64,000 nucleotides of DNA, from assembly GCA_963556255.1 (NCBI GenBank), contig OY744606.1:191001-255000 (forward strand), given 5' to 3'. Source of the DNA: Allolobophora icterica. Taxonomy: Eukaryota > Annelida > Clitellata > Crassiclitellata > Lumbricidae. The notes beneath the pieces were generated by a model. That model was not told the origin of the DNA. It saw nothing but the letters and a program-made list of their open reading frames with translations, and did no database searches. The translations under genes and the position numbers were made by a program. Position 1 is the stretch's first letter; each line of letters starts with the position of its first letter. This document shows, in pieces, positions 34,590 through 45,603 of the stretch.

Positions 34590-34665
34590 CATACACATAC
34601 GTACATACATACATGCATACATACATACATACATGCATGCATACATACATACATACATGTGCATA
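34590..34665. repeat. (ATAC)n microsatellite
   Basis: ATACATACATAC with ATGC interruptions. It directly precedes the inverted-repeat arm. Confidence 0.85.
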
Positions 34666-34730
34666 CCACTAGACACACACATACATGCAGAGATAATTCG
34701 CCTCCTGATTTATCAAAGATTAGATTAGAC

Positions 34731-35068
34731 CAGGGGTGGCGAACCTTTTTTAAGATGCGTGCCAAAATGTTGCCAAATCATTTTTAAAAATACCGTCGCG
34801 TGCCCATGGGAATTTTGCACAGAAAGTAATTATTTTTTTCAAACAGGTTTACGTTAACAAAGCGTAACAAAAATGAATTAAAGATGTCATTTCAAGGATC
34901 GTTTTGAATGGTGTTAAAATGAAGTCGTTCAAACAAGAAAATGTGGATTATTACATGGATTCTGTATTTCTAAGTTTAAAATTTTGGGAGACACTCTGAA
35001 TTCCGCGTGCCCAAAAAATTTGAAGGCGTGCCACTTTGGGCACGCGTGCCATAGGTTCGCCACCCCTG
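34731..35068 (+). mobile_element. hAT-type MITE, 338 bp, in the left arm
   Basis: The ends are CAGGGGTGGCGAACC and GGTTCGCCACCCCTG. The 8-bp duplication GATTAGAC is exact at 34723-34730 and 35069-35076. The other arm carries a single GATTAGAC (reverse, 36408-36415) with no insert. Confidence 0.95.
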
Positions 35069-35444
35069 GATTAGACAGAATATCAGCCCACCATCAAAAA
35101 ATTTATTACTGGGGATTAGATTAATAGATGATCATCAAAGAATACGTTACTAATAAGAGATTGTAATAAGCGCCGTCATCGCAATTCACAAGATATTCAT
35201 CGATTATCGCTTCCTAACAAAACTGGCGCTTTAGTCTCCTATGTTATTCCATCCAATGCAAATGTCCCTTCGTGCGCTAAAGTAAATGGACATGCAGGAG
35301 TGTGCATTTACTTTACTCATTACAATACTTTGCATACTCATTCATAGATACTTTCATACTTGTAGAGATGCTTTATTAATGATCTCAATAATGAATTAAT
35401 GAACTGCTGAATCCTGCAAAACAATTACATGTAAAACGTGAATT

Positions 35445-35510
35445 GTTAGCAACTTCATAATCTCGACCTCGGCATACGAGAGAAGGCGATGAGACCAGTT
35501 TTATCGCATG
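35445..35510 (-). repeat. SINE family A, 3' fragment
   Basis: GTTAGCAACTTCATAATC and ACCTCGGCATACGAGAG match the reversed family A tail. It lies in the loop of the inverted repeat. Confidence 0.6.
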
Positions 35511-35579
35511 TCAATAGAATATCTGATATAGTAGTCTTTCTGCTCTGCTTTTGAGTAGAATGCACCCCGTTTTGATTGG

Positions 35580-36035
35580 CAGGCATGCAAAGACAGACAG
35601 AGATAGAAAGACAAAGACAGACTGACACAGACTGACAGAGACAGACAAAGATAGATAGAAAGGCAAAGACAGACTGACCCAGACTGACAGAGACAGACAA
35701 AGACAGATAGAAAGACAAAGACAGACTGACAAAGAAAGAAAAAGAAAAAGATAGACACAGGCAGACAAAGACAGACAGACACAGATAGACAAAGATAGAA
35801 AAACAATGACAGACTGACACAGACAGACAGGCAAAGATAGACAGACACAGACAGACAAAGAATGACAACGACAGACAGACACAGACAGGCAAAGATAGAC
35901 AGGTAAAGATAGGTAAAGATAGACAGGTACAGATAGACACAGACAGATAAAGATAGAAAGACAAAGACAGACAGACAAAGACAGACAGACAGAGACAGAC
36001 AGACAAAGACAAACAGATAAAGATAGACAGACACA
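35580..36035 (-). repeat. Degenerate AGACAAAGAYAGA minisatellite
   Basis: About 450 bp of imperfect AGACAGACAAAGATAGA-type units. Leu/Ser/Cys-rich ORFs of up to 193 codons on the minus strand come from this and are not genes. Confidence 0.88.
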
Positions 36036-36448
36036 TGAGCAGTCCGGTGCAATTTCGGCATCAGATCAGATCATGCCAGGGCTTCATTGTCTTTTATTCT
36101 CAGGGGTCTTGACCTCCAACAGAGCGGTGCCTCCTTTAGTTGCTATGGTAACGCGAACCGCTCTTCAGGCGTTTGGCTGTGGTGCGGTTTGTCCTCTTAC
36201 GCTGGCGTGCGCTAAAGGGACATTTGCATTGGATGGAATACTATAGGAGACCAAAGCGCCAGTTTTGTTACGAAGCGATAATCGATCAATATCTTGTGAA
36301 TTGCGATGACGGCGCTTATTACAATCTCTTATTAGTAACGTATTCTTTGATGATCGCCTATTAATCTAATCCCAGTAATAAATTTTTTGATAGTGGGCTG
36401 ATATTCTGTCTAATCCAATCTTTGATAAATCAGGAGACGAATTATCTC

Positions 36449-36700
36449 GGCTTTGTACTACTTCATTGCGTTTCATAGGTCGTTCTTACGTCACCTGGTG
36501 CACTTATCCGGTGTCTTGAAGACGGGTGGTTTACTGTTGAGGAGTGCGTAGGTGTGGAGGGAGAGGGAGGGAGGGAGAGAGACGGTGCTTTGTTTGTTGG
36601 AGGCAGATAGAAATATTGTCGTTTCCGTCACCAATGTCTGACGCCATCCAGAGATCGATAGCAGCCGAACTACATCTGTCTCAGCCTCTGGCCACCACCA
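36449..36700. other. Non-coding
   Basis: Between the inverted repeat and purine tracts. Nothing recognised. Confidence 0.3.
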
Positions 36701-36790
36701 CCACCACCAGCAGCAGCAGCAGCAGCAGCAGCCTCAGGAGGAGGAGGAGGAGGAGGAGGAGGAGGAGGAGGAGGAGGAGGAGGAGGAGGC
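36700..36790. repeat. (ACC)n-(AGC)n-(GGA)n compound tract
   Basis: Three trinucleotide repeats follow one another: CCA, then CAG, then AGG. The 199-codon ORF spanning this is an artefact of triplet repeats. Confidence 0.9.
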
Positions 36791-36976
36791 GGAGGAACAG
36801 ACAGATAAACAGAGGCAGACGGAAGCAGGTAGAGTCAGACGCATGGCTACGAGGCACACTCACAGATACGAAAGCATTTACAGACGTACATGAGCAGATA
36901 CCGACGCAGACGAAAACGGGTACAGAAGCAGAAGTACAGGTGGAAAAGAGGCAGCGATACAGAGGCAGAAGCAGAG

Positions 36977-37118
<142 letters not shown>

Positions 37119-37952
37119 GGAGACACTGTCCTACACAGAATAATTGAAAGACACGTATGCATAGAATCTGACAGAGACGTGCATTGAAACGCACCGACTG
37201 AGACAGACACAGGCACCTACACAGACATACTACGGGAGACATGTAGGAGGAGGAGGAGGAGGAGACGGAGGGAGATCAGGCCGGCCTCTTCAACAGCCTT
37301 TGGTCACTCATCAGATTGGCCAACAGAGACACAGGCAGACAGAGAGACACAGGCAGTGGCAGACAGATAGAAAGACAGAGACAAGAGCAGAAGCGACAGA
37401 CGGAGACAGAGAGATGGAAGCGCTCTTTGTTGCAGCTGCTGCTGCTGCTGTTGGAAGGCGGTGGTGATGGGGATGAGGGGAAGAGGGAGGGAGGGAGGGA
37501 AGAGGGAGGCAGGTATCCTATCCGTCCGTTTCTCCCTTCGTCCGTCGCCAGTCAGTCTGTCTGTGGAATAAAGGATGAGCAGACGCCTTGGATCTGCTCA
37601 TCTCTCTCTCTTTGTCTGCCTGTCTGTCTCTCCGTGTCTGCCTCGGCGGCCGTCATCTTGTCACAATGAGCCTTATTAATAGACATAACGCCGACTTCTG
37701 CTGGATCCGTGCCTGGTGCTCTCTCTCTCTGTCGTCTCACTCTCTGTGTCTCTCGCTCTCTGTCTGTATAGCTTTCTGTTTGTCTTAGTCTCTGTGTCTC
37801 TCGCTCTCTGTTTGTCTCGTTCTCTGTCTGTCTCCCTATATGTCTCTCGTACTGGTTTTCTGTACATTGGTGTTTCTCTGTACAGTACTGATGTTGTTCA
37901 GCTCAGTCTGTGCTGGTTCTCTGTTCGGTACTGGTTATCGAGTTATTTTTTT

Positions 37953-37957
<5 letters not shown>
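37119..37957. other. Non-coding low-complexity DNA
   Basis: AGACAGAG-, CTGCTG- and TCTGTCTC-rich patches. No gene is visible. Confidence 0.45.

Positions 37958-38002
<45 letters not shown>
37958..38002. repeat. (TA)n microsatellite
   Basis: About 22 AT units. Confidence 0.95.
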
Positions 38003-38005
<3 letters not shown>

Positions 38006-38379
38006 AGTGATGGAATTAATTAATGAATTGTGATTAGGTGAATAAGTTTGTGAGCGAGTGAGTGGAACGGATGCAAGGTCCATCTGGATGAGTCATCTAA
38101 TGGAAGAGAAATCAATGAGTCAATCGATCTATCAATCAATCATCCAATCAGATGCTGATCAGTCTACTTCTTACATTGATTCAGCAACTGACTGACACCC
38201 GCTTAACGTCATGTCAGGTGATGTAACGCCATGTCAGGTCATGCCATGTCATGTAACGCCATGTCCTGTAAATCTCGGAAATTTGTAAGCGCTCACATAG
38301 GCTGAGAACCGCCTAGCGCCTGCGCTCTATGAATTCCAGTCCTCAAGAGCCAGTCTCTTGTATGAGGCATGGTACCAGG

Positions 38380-38540
38380 TCATCATCAACTAGTCTATCA
38401 GTCAATCAGCCAATCAATCAATCAATGAGACAATCAGTCAATGAATGCGTCAGTCAATCAATGAGTCAGTCAATCAATGAGTCAATCAATGAGTCAATCA
38501 TTGAGTCAGTCAATCAATGAGTCAATGAGTCAGTCAATCA
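38380..38540 (+). repeat. GTCAATCAATGA degenerate tandem repeat
   Basis: Units of CAATCAATGAGT and CAATGAGTCAGT alternate irregularly. Confidence 0.85.
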
Positions 38541-38866
38541 ATCAGACAGAAGTCGTCATGTAATATACTTGTGTGGTCGTCGTATATATCCTCGGGCGAG
38601 TGTGTTAATGACGTCAGCAGAGTGGTCCGGCAGCAGAAGCAGCAGAAGCAGCAGAGCAGGAGACGAGTAATCTCTCTCTTTCTGCTGCGGTGTCCATCTG
38701 GCGGCGGCGCCTGAAACCTCCGCCTAGTGCTGTACATCCGGCTCAAGTGTTTCTGGGTAATCCCAGAATGCCTCGCAGCTAAGAGGCGCCGCCTTGTGGT
38801 AGTCTAAGGAAAGTGCCCACAATGTAGACTGCCAGATGTTTATTGGGTTTTCGGGCTTCCGTTGTA
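38541..38866. other. Non-coding
   Basis: A short GCAGCAGAA repeat lies at about 38633-38660. No gene is visible. Confidence 0.35.
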
Positions 38867-39014
<148 letters not shown>

Positions 39015-39897
39015 TATGTGTCTGTCTGCCTGCCTGGCGGTCTGTGTATGTCTGCCTGTCTCTGCGTGCCTGGCGGTCTCTATGTGTCTTTGTGTGTCTG
39101 CCTGCGTGGCCGTCTGTGTGTGTGTGTGTTTCTGTCTGCCTTATGGTTTCTGTATGTGTCTGTCTGTGTGTGAATTACAACAGCAAAATGCATTGCGGTA
39201 CAGTGCTTTAAACGACATGTACTTGAGATTTTACAGTGTGTTGATATTTCTATTGCATTAAAGTAATGTAATTAGTTTAATGTAATATATTGTACTGTAA
39301 CGCACAGTATTGTATTCTGTTACATTAAAATTACACTAATTTACAACAGACTTTAATAAAAATCCAACATAGTGCTTTACAGTTTACAGTACAATACATT
39401 GCACAGAATACATTAGAATGAAGTCTGATTGGAAATACTTTGGTGGAATGCATTCGTCAGGCCATGAGGCGTTTCTCTGGCTGGCGCTTGGCTGCGTTTA
39501 CTCTTGCCTAATGGTTAATAGGAAATTCGGTTAAGACGACTTTTTACGCTGGTTCCCTGTCGCTCGTCGTAACTGATTTGAACTGTAAGGATAATAATTG
39601 GTGAACTCTGTCTCGGACTTCTTCATCCAGGAGACGAAACTCTGTTCCAGTTGAGTGAGAAACTATTTTCAGCAGCTAAGTTCTTGAAAGACTAAATGAG
39701 AGGACTCAGCGATCATTTCCGACGGTTCTTTTCATCATCTAGTCTTCAAGCGCGACTGATTGTAATTAATTGTAATTAATTAACTAATTGGTATTTCGTA
39801 GGTTTACAGCCGACATCGTTTTATAATTGTTACTCGTCAGTTCTCATCATCGATAGTTCAGCGATTCGCAGTAGTACTCGTGGCTGTTGGCTATATG
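39015..39897. other. Non-coding
   Basis: 39240-39430 is AT-rich with several TGTATTGTACTGTA-like motifs and their complements. No gene is visible. Confidence 0.4.
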
Positions 39898-40216
39898 CTA
39901 TAGCAGTTGTTCGAGCAAATGCTGTAGCAGTTGTCCGAGCAAATGCTGTAGCAGTTGTCCGAGCAAATGCTGTAGCAGTTGTCCGAGCAAATGCTGTAGC
40001 AGTTGTCCGAGCAAATGCTGTAGCAGTTGTTCGAGCAAATGCTGTAGCAGTTGTCCGAGCAAATGCTGTAGCAGTTGTCCGAGCAAATGCTGTAGCAGTT
40101 GTTCGAGCAAATGCTGTAGCAGTTGTCCGAGCAAATGCTGTAGCAGTTGTCCGAGCAAATGCTATAGCAGTTGTTCGAGCAAATGCTGTAGCAGTTGGCT
40201 AAGCATATGCTATAGC
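39898..40216 (+). repeat. 24-bp minisatellite with higher-order pattern
   Basis: About 13 units of AGCAGTTGTCCGAGCAAATG plus CTGT. A C/T variant in GTTGTYCGAG reads T-C-C-C-C-T-C-C-T-C-C-T along the array. Period 24 keeps several frames open, giving Cys-Ser or Gln-Leu repeat ORFs that I do not call genes. Confidence 0.95.
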
Positions 40217-40995
40217 AATTGCTGTCCGAGAGGTTATTGTTAGTGCGTGGACGGCGAATCGGCTTACGGGTGTTTATAGCGTCATTTCCTTCCCTTTGTG
40301 TGGTCAGCAGAGTAACAGAGGAGAGGGAGAGAGACAGAGACAGACCGACAGAGAGAGGGGTGGGTGGGTGGTGAGATCCAGGCGATTTTTTCGGAGAGGG
40401 AGACAGAGACAGACAGAGACAGAGACACCGAGACGGTTCAGGAAACGCAGAGCATGGTGTGGACCGTGCGATTGGACGACGTTGGCGGAGGACTTGTGTG
40501 TGTGTGGGGGGGGGAAGGGGATACTGGAGGGGTAGAGCAGGGCTGGACGAGATGACCGAGCTTCTTGGCAACGGACGGACGTCCTTTGGCGGGTGGAGGG
40601 GGAAGGGCGATGGAGAGTAGCGACGACGCTGACCACCCGCTACGTAGCGCGTAGGTGGACGGGGGAGTGTGGACCAAAGAGAGGGCGGGGGGGTGTAGCT
40701 GAGAAAGGAAGCGGTGCGTGGGAGTTGGCACGATTAATAAATATCCTTCAGGTTGGACTTTTTGCTCTGCTGACGTCCGTGCAGCCGCAACACCTTCCTT
40801 ATAGCATTGGACAAGAACTGCAGTGCGCCATGTACGCCTTTATTAGTAGTATATGAACGATGATCAGGCATGTATGTTGTGTGTCCTTGTTTCATATTAA
40901 AATGGACGGGAACTGGTCTACTGTTTACCCTTATCTCAGAGTCTGTCTTTTACACTGAATCAGATTACATTACAGAGCTTAATTACAGACTTCAC
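40217..40995. other. Non-coding, GC-rich 40300-40730
   Basis: GACAGAGACAGA-rich at 40330-40430, then CpG-rich G-rich DNA. No exon is supported. Confidence 0.4.
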
Positions 40996-41120
40996 CTCTG
41001 ATCTAATGACTTCTATAGCGCCGTCATCATAATGTCAAAGACATCGATCGGTTGATGGTCACTTAGGGTGAAATTGCGATCATAGTCCAGTGGAGAATCC
41101 AGGTCAGAATAAGACGAGAG
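40996..41120 (+). repeat. 'tctatagcgcc' dispersed repeat
   Basis: CTAATGACTTCTATAGCGCC, ACATCGATCGGTTGATGGTC and AGGGTGAAATTGCGATC. Related pieces lie at 19269, 25182 and 61090. Confidence 0.55.
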
Positions 41121-41192
41121 AAACCTCTGTCCGTAGGAACTTCTGTTTTGCATACGCCCTCTGAAACTTACCACTGCCCATAGTACTCTGGC

Positions 41193-41277
41193 AGTACCAG
41201 TCCGAAGCCTGAAGAAAGGAGGAGGGCGATGCTAATCGTCTTTGTTATGACACTGCACCGTTAAACGGCAACTAAAC
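41193..41277 (+). repeat. Dispersed repeat family D, copy 3
   Basis: CCGAAGCCTGAAGAAAGGAG, GGGCGATGCTAATCG and TTATGACACTGC. Confidence 0.65.
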
Positions 41278-42324
41278 AACAAACCCTGTTGATATCAAAT
41301 GCAGGAGAATCAACTTAACCTGATATTATTTAGTAGGAAATATTTTACTCTATGAGAATTTTGTTGGTTGACTTTTCAAGTGTATTCCATATTGGAAAAG
41401 ACCTGCTGCATCTTGGACCCGGTGGTTCAGATGTTTCTTCCAGCACAGTGCTGTTGCGCAGAAGTCATCAGTTGGTTCGCTACCTGTTCAATTCTCGTGT
41501 GGGTGATGTCACGGACGTGGTTTTGCCCTTTACGGGGTGCGTTGTCCGAACAGTCGTGGGTGTGGGCTTAATGTGGGTGGTAGGTGGATGTCCAGTCATG
41601 CCCGTCTCCTTTGATGTGGCGGACTTCCGTTGCAGGGCCTTGAATTGTTGAAGAAATGCAAACGCGCACGCACGCACATGACGCCCCAGTATAGAGTTAT
41701 GACAAGAGAAACCCCGGATGTTTGTGTCTCGATGAAGTTTGTGTTTAGCCTTGAAATATAGGCTTACGTAAAATATATTTACATGAAGGATGTCGGTTAA
41801 TTATTCATACAGAAGCCATACATACACTTATATATCTGATGTTAGTACATTTATTGCATATATAATTATATATACATAGGGTCTGTGTGCGTGTGTTATG
41901 TATGTAAGGTATTATAGATGGAATGTTTGGGACTCCATGTTCATTTAGCTTCTTGGGTCAAAATGTCGGGTGGAGTATGGGTCAAATGACCATTCCTAGT
42001 ACACCAGCACCAGAGTGAACTGGTCGAGGAAAATCAATTGGGGTAATTAAGGCAAGGGTTAAGGCTGGTTAGGTGGCCGACTGCCTGACCCTTTGACCCA
42101 TGTGCAGAAACCATAGACAAGGGAACTCTGTCTTCTTCTTTGTCTTCTTCTTTGTCTTCTTTGTCCGCTTGATAATTTAGTTTTTGCATGGATGGTGGGT
42201 TTGAGGGTCTATCCAAAGGTTGATGACCTTCTACACTACATGTATGTTCGGGGCTCATAATGTTGCCAGTTGCCTGGCTTTGAATCATATAGGCCTATCT
42301 GAACTGTTGCAGGCAGTTATCATT
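41278..42324. other. Non-coding
   Basis: A 99-codon ORF at 41352 shows no domain. A triple CTTCTTTGT unit lies at 42133-42160. Confidence 0.35.
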
Positions 42325-42410
42325 AACTAGTTGCTTCTATTGCGCCAGTGTCGCATGCACAACTGATGGCACACCAAAACCAAGCCATAATCTGATTAGC
42401 GAACACTGCG
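42325..42410 (-). repeat. LINE-type 3' end, reversed copy
   Basis: Reverse of TTGGTTTTGGTGTGCCATC followed by TGCATGCGACACTGGCGCA, as at 45840, 51810 and 53715. Confidence 0.55.
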
Positions 42411-42508
42411 AGAGGTGCTTTATTAATGTTTAGATACAATACAATACAATACAATGATCTGGTCAACAGCAAGAAAGATGATAAGCCTGCCATGAGAGAC
42501 AGACAGAC

Positions 42509-44036
42509 GGACGGACGGACGGACAGACGGGTGGACAGACAGACGGGGTAGACAGACAGACGGGTGGACAGACAGACGGGGTAGACAGACAGACGGGTGG
42601 ACAGACAGACGGGGTAGACAGACAGACGGGTGGACAGACAGACGGGGTAGACAGACAGACGGGTGGACAGACAGACGGGGTAGACAGACAGACGGGTGGA
42701 CAGACAGACGGGGTAGACAGACAGACGGGGTAGACAGACAGACGGGTGGACAGACAGACGGGGTAGACAGACAGACGGGTGGACAGACAGACGGGTGGAC
42801 AGACAGACGGGGTAGACAGACAGACGGGTGGACAGACAGACGGGTGGACAGACAGACGGGGTAGACAGACAGACGGGTGGACAGACAGACGGGGTAGACA
42901 GACAGACGGGTGGACAGACAGACGGGGTAGACAGACAGACGGGTGGACAGACAGACGGGGTAGACAGACAGACGGGTGGACAGACAGACGGGGTAGACAG
43001 ACAGACGGGTGGACAGACAGACGGGGTAGACAGACAGACGGGGTAGACAGACAGACGGGGTAGACAGACAGACGGGGTAGACAGACAGACGGGTGGACAG
43101 ACAGACGGGTGGACAGACAGACGGGGTAGACAGACAGACGGGTGGACAGACAGACGGGGTAGACAGACAGACGGGTGGACAGACAGACGGGGTAGACAGA
43201 CAGACGGGTGGACAGACAGACGGGGTAGACAGACAGACGGGTGGACAGACAGACGGGGTAGACAGACAGACGGGTGGACAGACAGACGGGTGGACAGACA
43301 GACGGGGTAGACAGACAGACAGACGGATGGACAGACAGACGGGTGGACAGACAGACAGACGGGTGGACAGACAGACGGGTGGACAGACAGACAGACGGGG
43401 TGGACAGACAGACGGGTGGACAGACAGACGGGCTAGACAGACAGACAGACGGATGGACAGACAGACGGGTGGACAGACAGACAGACGGGTGGACAGACAG
43501 ACGGGGTAGACAGACAGACAGACGGATGGACAGACAGACGGGTGGACAGACAGACAGACGGGTGGACAGACAGACGGGTGGACAGACAGACGGGGTAGAC
43601 AGACAGACAGACGGATGGACAGACAGACGGGTGGACAGACAGACAGACGGGTGGACAGACAGACGGGTGGACAGACAGACGGGTGGACAGACAGACGGGG
43701 TAGACAGACAGACGGGTAGACAGACAGACGGGGTAGACAGACAGACGGGTGGACAGACAGACGGGGTAGACAGACAGACGGGTGGACAGACAGACGGGGT
43801 AGACAGACAGACGGGTGGACAGACAGACGGGGTAGACAGACAGACGGGTGGACAGACAGACGGGGTAGACAGACAGACGGGTGGACAGACAGACGGGTGG
43901 ACAGACAGACGGGGTAGACAGACAGACAGACGGATGGACAGACAGACGGGTGGACAGACAGACAGACGGGTGGACAGACAGACGGGTGGACAGACAGACG
44001 GGTGGACAGACAGACGGGGTGGACAGACAGACGGAC
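42509..44036 (+). repeat. 1.5-kb satellite of alternating 16/17-bp units
   Basis: Two unit types, A = GGGTGGACAGACAGAC and B = GGGGTAGACAGACAGAC, mostly alternate to give a 33-bp dimer. There are defects: BB near 42710, AA near 42780 and 42835, BBBB near 43021. After about 43310 extra AGAC and GGATGG variants appear. ORFs up to 265 codons (DRQTGGQTDGV repeats) reflect the 33-bp period and are not genes. Confidence 0.95.
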
Positions 44037-44101
44037 TGGCCGCGTTGGTTACGAAACAGATAGAGAAGTAGAGAAAAAAACAGACATGTGATTGAATAGA
44101 A

Positions 44102-44642
44102 CAGCGGTTCTCAACCTTTTAAGTGCTGGGACCCATTGATAATATTCCCAAGGTTGTGGTGACCCCAACAATGAAATTGATTGCAAAGGTTATTCCCCTT
44201 CACCTCATTTTGCTACCATTATGATGCATTTCACTTCTCATGATTTGATTATTTTGATAATCCATCCGCATCATGCGTGATAGCAAAATACATCATTAAT
44301 CAGCCAAACGATTTGTAAGTTTTCTTGGTAATAATTTAGAAACTTTTTAAAGTTAAATTTAGCAAGTGAAATGTTTACTTGAAGTTTAATATTTATTGTG
44401 TTTTGTACTATATGACTGCACAAATAAGAGTTACAAACTTCAATAGCATCTGCTAAATTTAAAGTTTAAACATTACTTCAGATTTAAGAAGAAAGCAAAG
44501 CTACAGAAGGCCAACAATATTATTTCAGTTATAACTAGAAAATGATGGAGTTACGCAATCCAAATATCTGAAGGTTCCAGCTGACCCTGGCAAACCGTAA
44601 GGCGACCCCTGGGGGTCGTGACCCACAGGTTGAGAACCGCTG
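44102..44642 (+). mobile_element. hAT-type MITE, 541 bp
   Basis: The ends are CAGCGGTTCTCAACC and GGTTGAGAACCGCTG. The 8-bp duplication GAATAGAA is exact at 44094-44101 and 44643-44650. The subterminal GGGACCCATTG and GGGGGTCGTGACCCAC are typical of a widespread animal hAT MITE type. It is non-coding. Confidence 0.93.
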
Positions 44643-44650
44643 GAATAGAA

Positions 44651-45233
44651 CAAACGGATACAAAGGAGGGAACTCTAACAACAGAAAGTTCATGTACGAG
44701 GAAACGGTTCTATTTTTAACTTAGCTATGGTCAGAGAAGTCGGGTTATGTGATGACCGTCTTATTAAATTTCACTTTCTATTCTATTACATACGTCTGTC
44801 CAGTTATCCGTTTTCTCTATCATTTATTTAACTCTTGTTATTCATTACTTATGCATATTGATTTAGTTACGTTACTCGTCATTATTATTGTTTCGATTTA
44901 CGCGAGATAATTAGTCTTTAAGTGATCTGAATGAGAGACAAATGAATGGAGATGATACACTTATCCGCAAATAGCTGCAGTCAGGAACAGATGGTGATGG
45001 TGGCACTGGTAATGGTGGTGACGATGGTTATGGTGATGGAAAAGAGGGTGATGGAAAAGGGGGTGGGTGGTGGTGGTGGTGAAGATAGTAAGGCCGATGG
45101 TGATGATGTTAGCGATTGTGGTGAAGATGATGATGATGATTGTTTATTATTTATTTATTTTTTATTGTGTAATTTGTTTGTAGAGATTGTATTCAGATCT
45201 GAATCTCGTTTTCTTTGTCTCTGTTCCTAACAG
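44651..45233. other. Non-coding; (GGT)/(GAT) low complexity
   Basis: 44995-45140 is rich in GGTGATGGT and GATGATGAT. At its right edge is the acceptor-like CTCTGTTCCTAACAG ending at 45233. Confidence 0.45.
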
Positions 45234-45436
45234 CCTTCGTCCTCCTTCATCCGTTTGTCTCTTCCACGGAAAATCCCATCGTCATCGTCGTCGTCTTCGT
45301 CTTCAGTTCCCGGTCGATCGATCGTCTGCTCTCGTTTCCCGCCCGTTTCTTCGGATGACCTATCTGACCTTGTCGTCTTGGGCGGGGTGATGTCGGACTG
45401 AGCTGACCTTTGACACGACCCGTTTCGCCGCCTGAC
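45234..45436 (+). other. ZMIZ1: Probable 5' UTR part of ZMIZ coding exon 1
   Basis: A strong pyrimidine-rich acceptor ends at 45233. In-frame stops, for example TGA at 45404, precede the ATG at 45437, so this part would be untranslated. Upstream non-coding exons could lie in the first 45 kb. Confidence 0.4.
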
Positions 45437-45603
45437 ATGAATCAGATGCCTCCGACTCAGAGCCAGACCCTATCCGTTCAGCAGCACCATCACCTCCACC
45501 ACCACCATCAGCAGCAGCAGCAGCAGCTACAGCAGCTGCAGCTACAGCAGCTGCAGCAACCGCAGAAGCAGATGCAACATCACAACAGTCTGCCACCGTC
45601 CAA
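45437..45603 (+). CDS. ZMIZ1: ZMIZ coding exon 1 (Gln/His-rich)
   Basis: ATG in GACATGA context. It encodes [10 protein letters not shown], then His and Gln runs made of CAG/CAC codons, and ends SLPPS. The donor AA/GTCAGT leaves phase 2. CAG-repeat length may vary between individuals. Confidence 0.65.

Larger units (their letters stand above)
34690..36448. repeat. Large inverted repeat with 0.9-kb loop
   Basis: The left arm 34690-35268 (233 bp after removing the 346-bp MITE plus duplication) is inverted at 36217-36448 (232 bp). By eye there are about nine differences, roughly 96% identity. The loop begins and ends with the same 12-mer CGTGCGCTAAAG (35271-35282 and 36206-36217). Confidence 0.9.

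Noticed and set aside
35455..36061. Overlapping minus-strand ORFs of 155-193 codons rich in Cys/Leu/Ser
   Set aside because: They are translations of a degenerate AGACAAAGA minisatellite in three frames.
39887..40571. Cys-Ser and Gln-Leu repeat ORFs on both strands (up to 226 codons)
   Set aside because: 24-bp tandem array keeps several frames open. No start context or domain.
42779..44071. ORFs of up to 265 codons reading DRQTGGQTDGV
   Set aside because: They come from a 33-bp tandem repeat. The period is a multiple of three, so long open frames are expected without coding.
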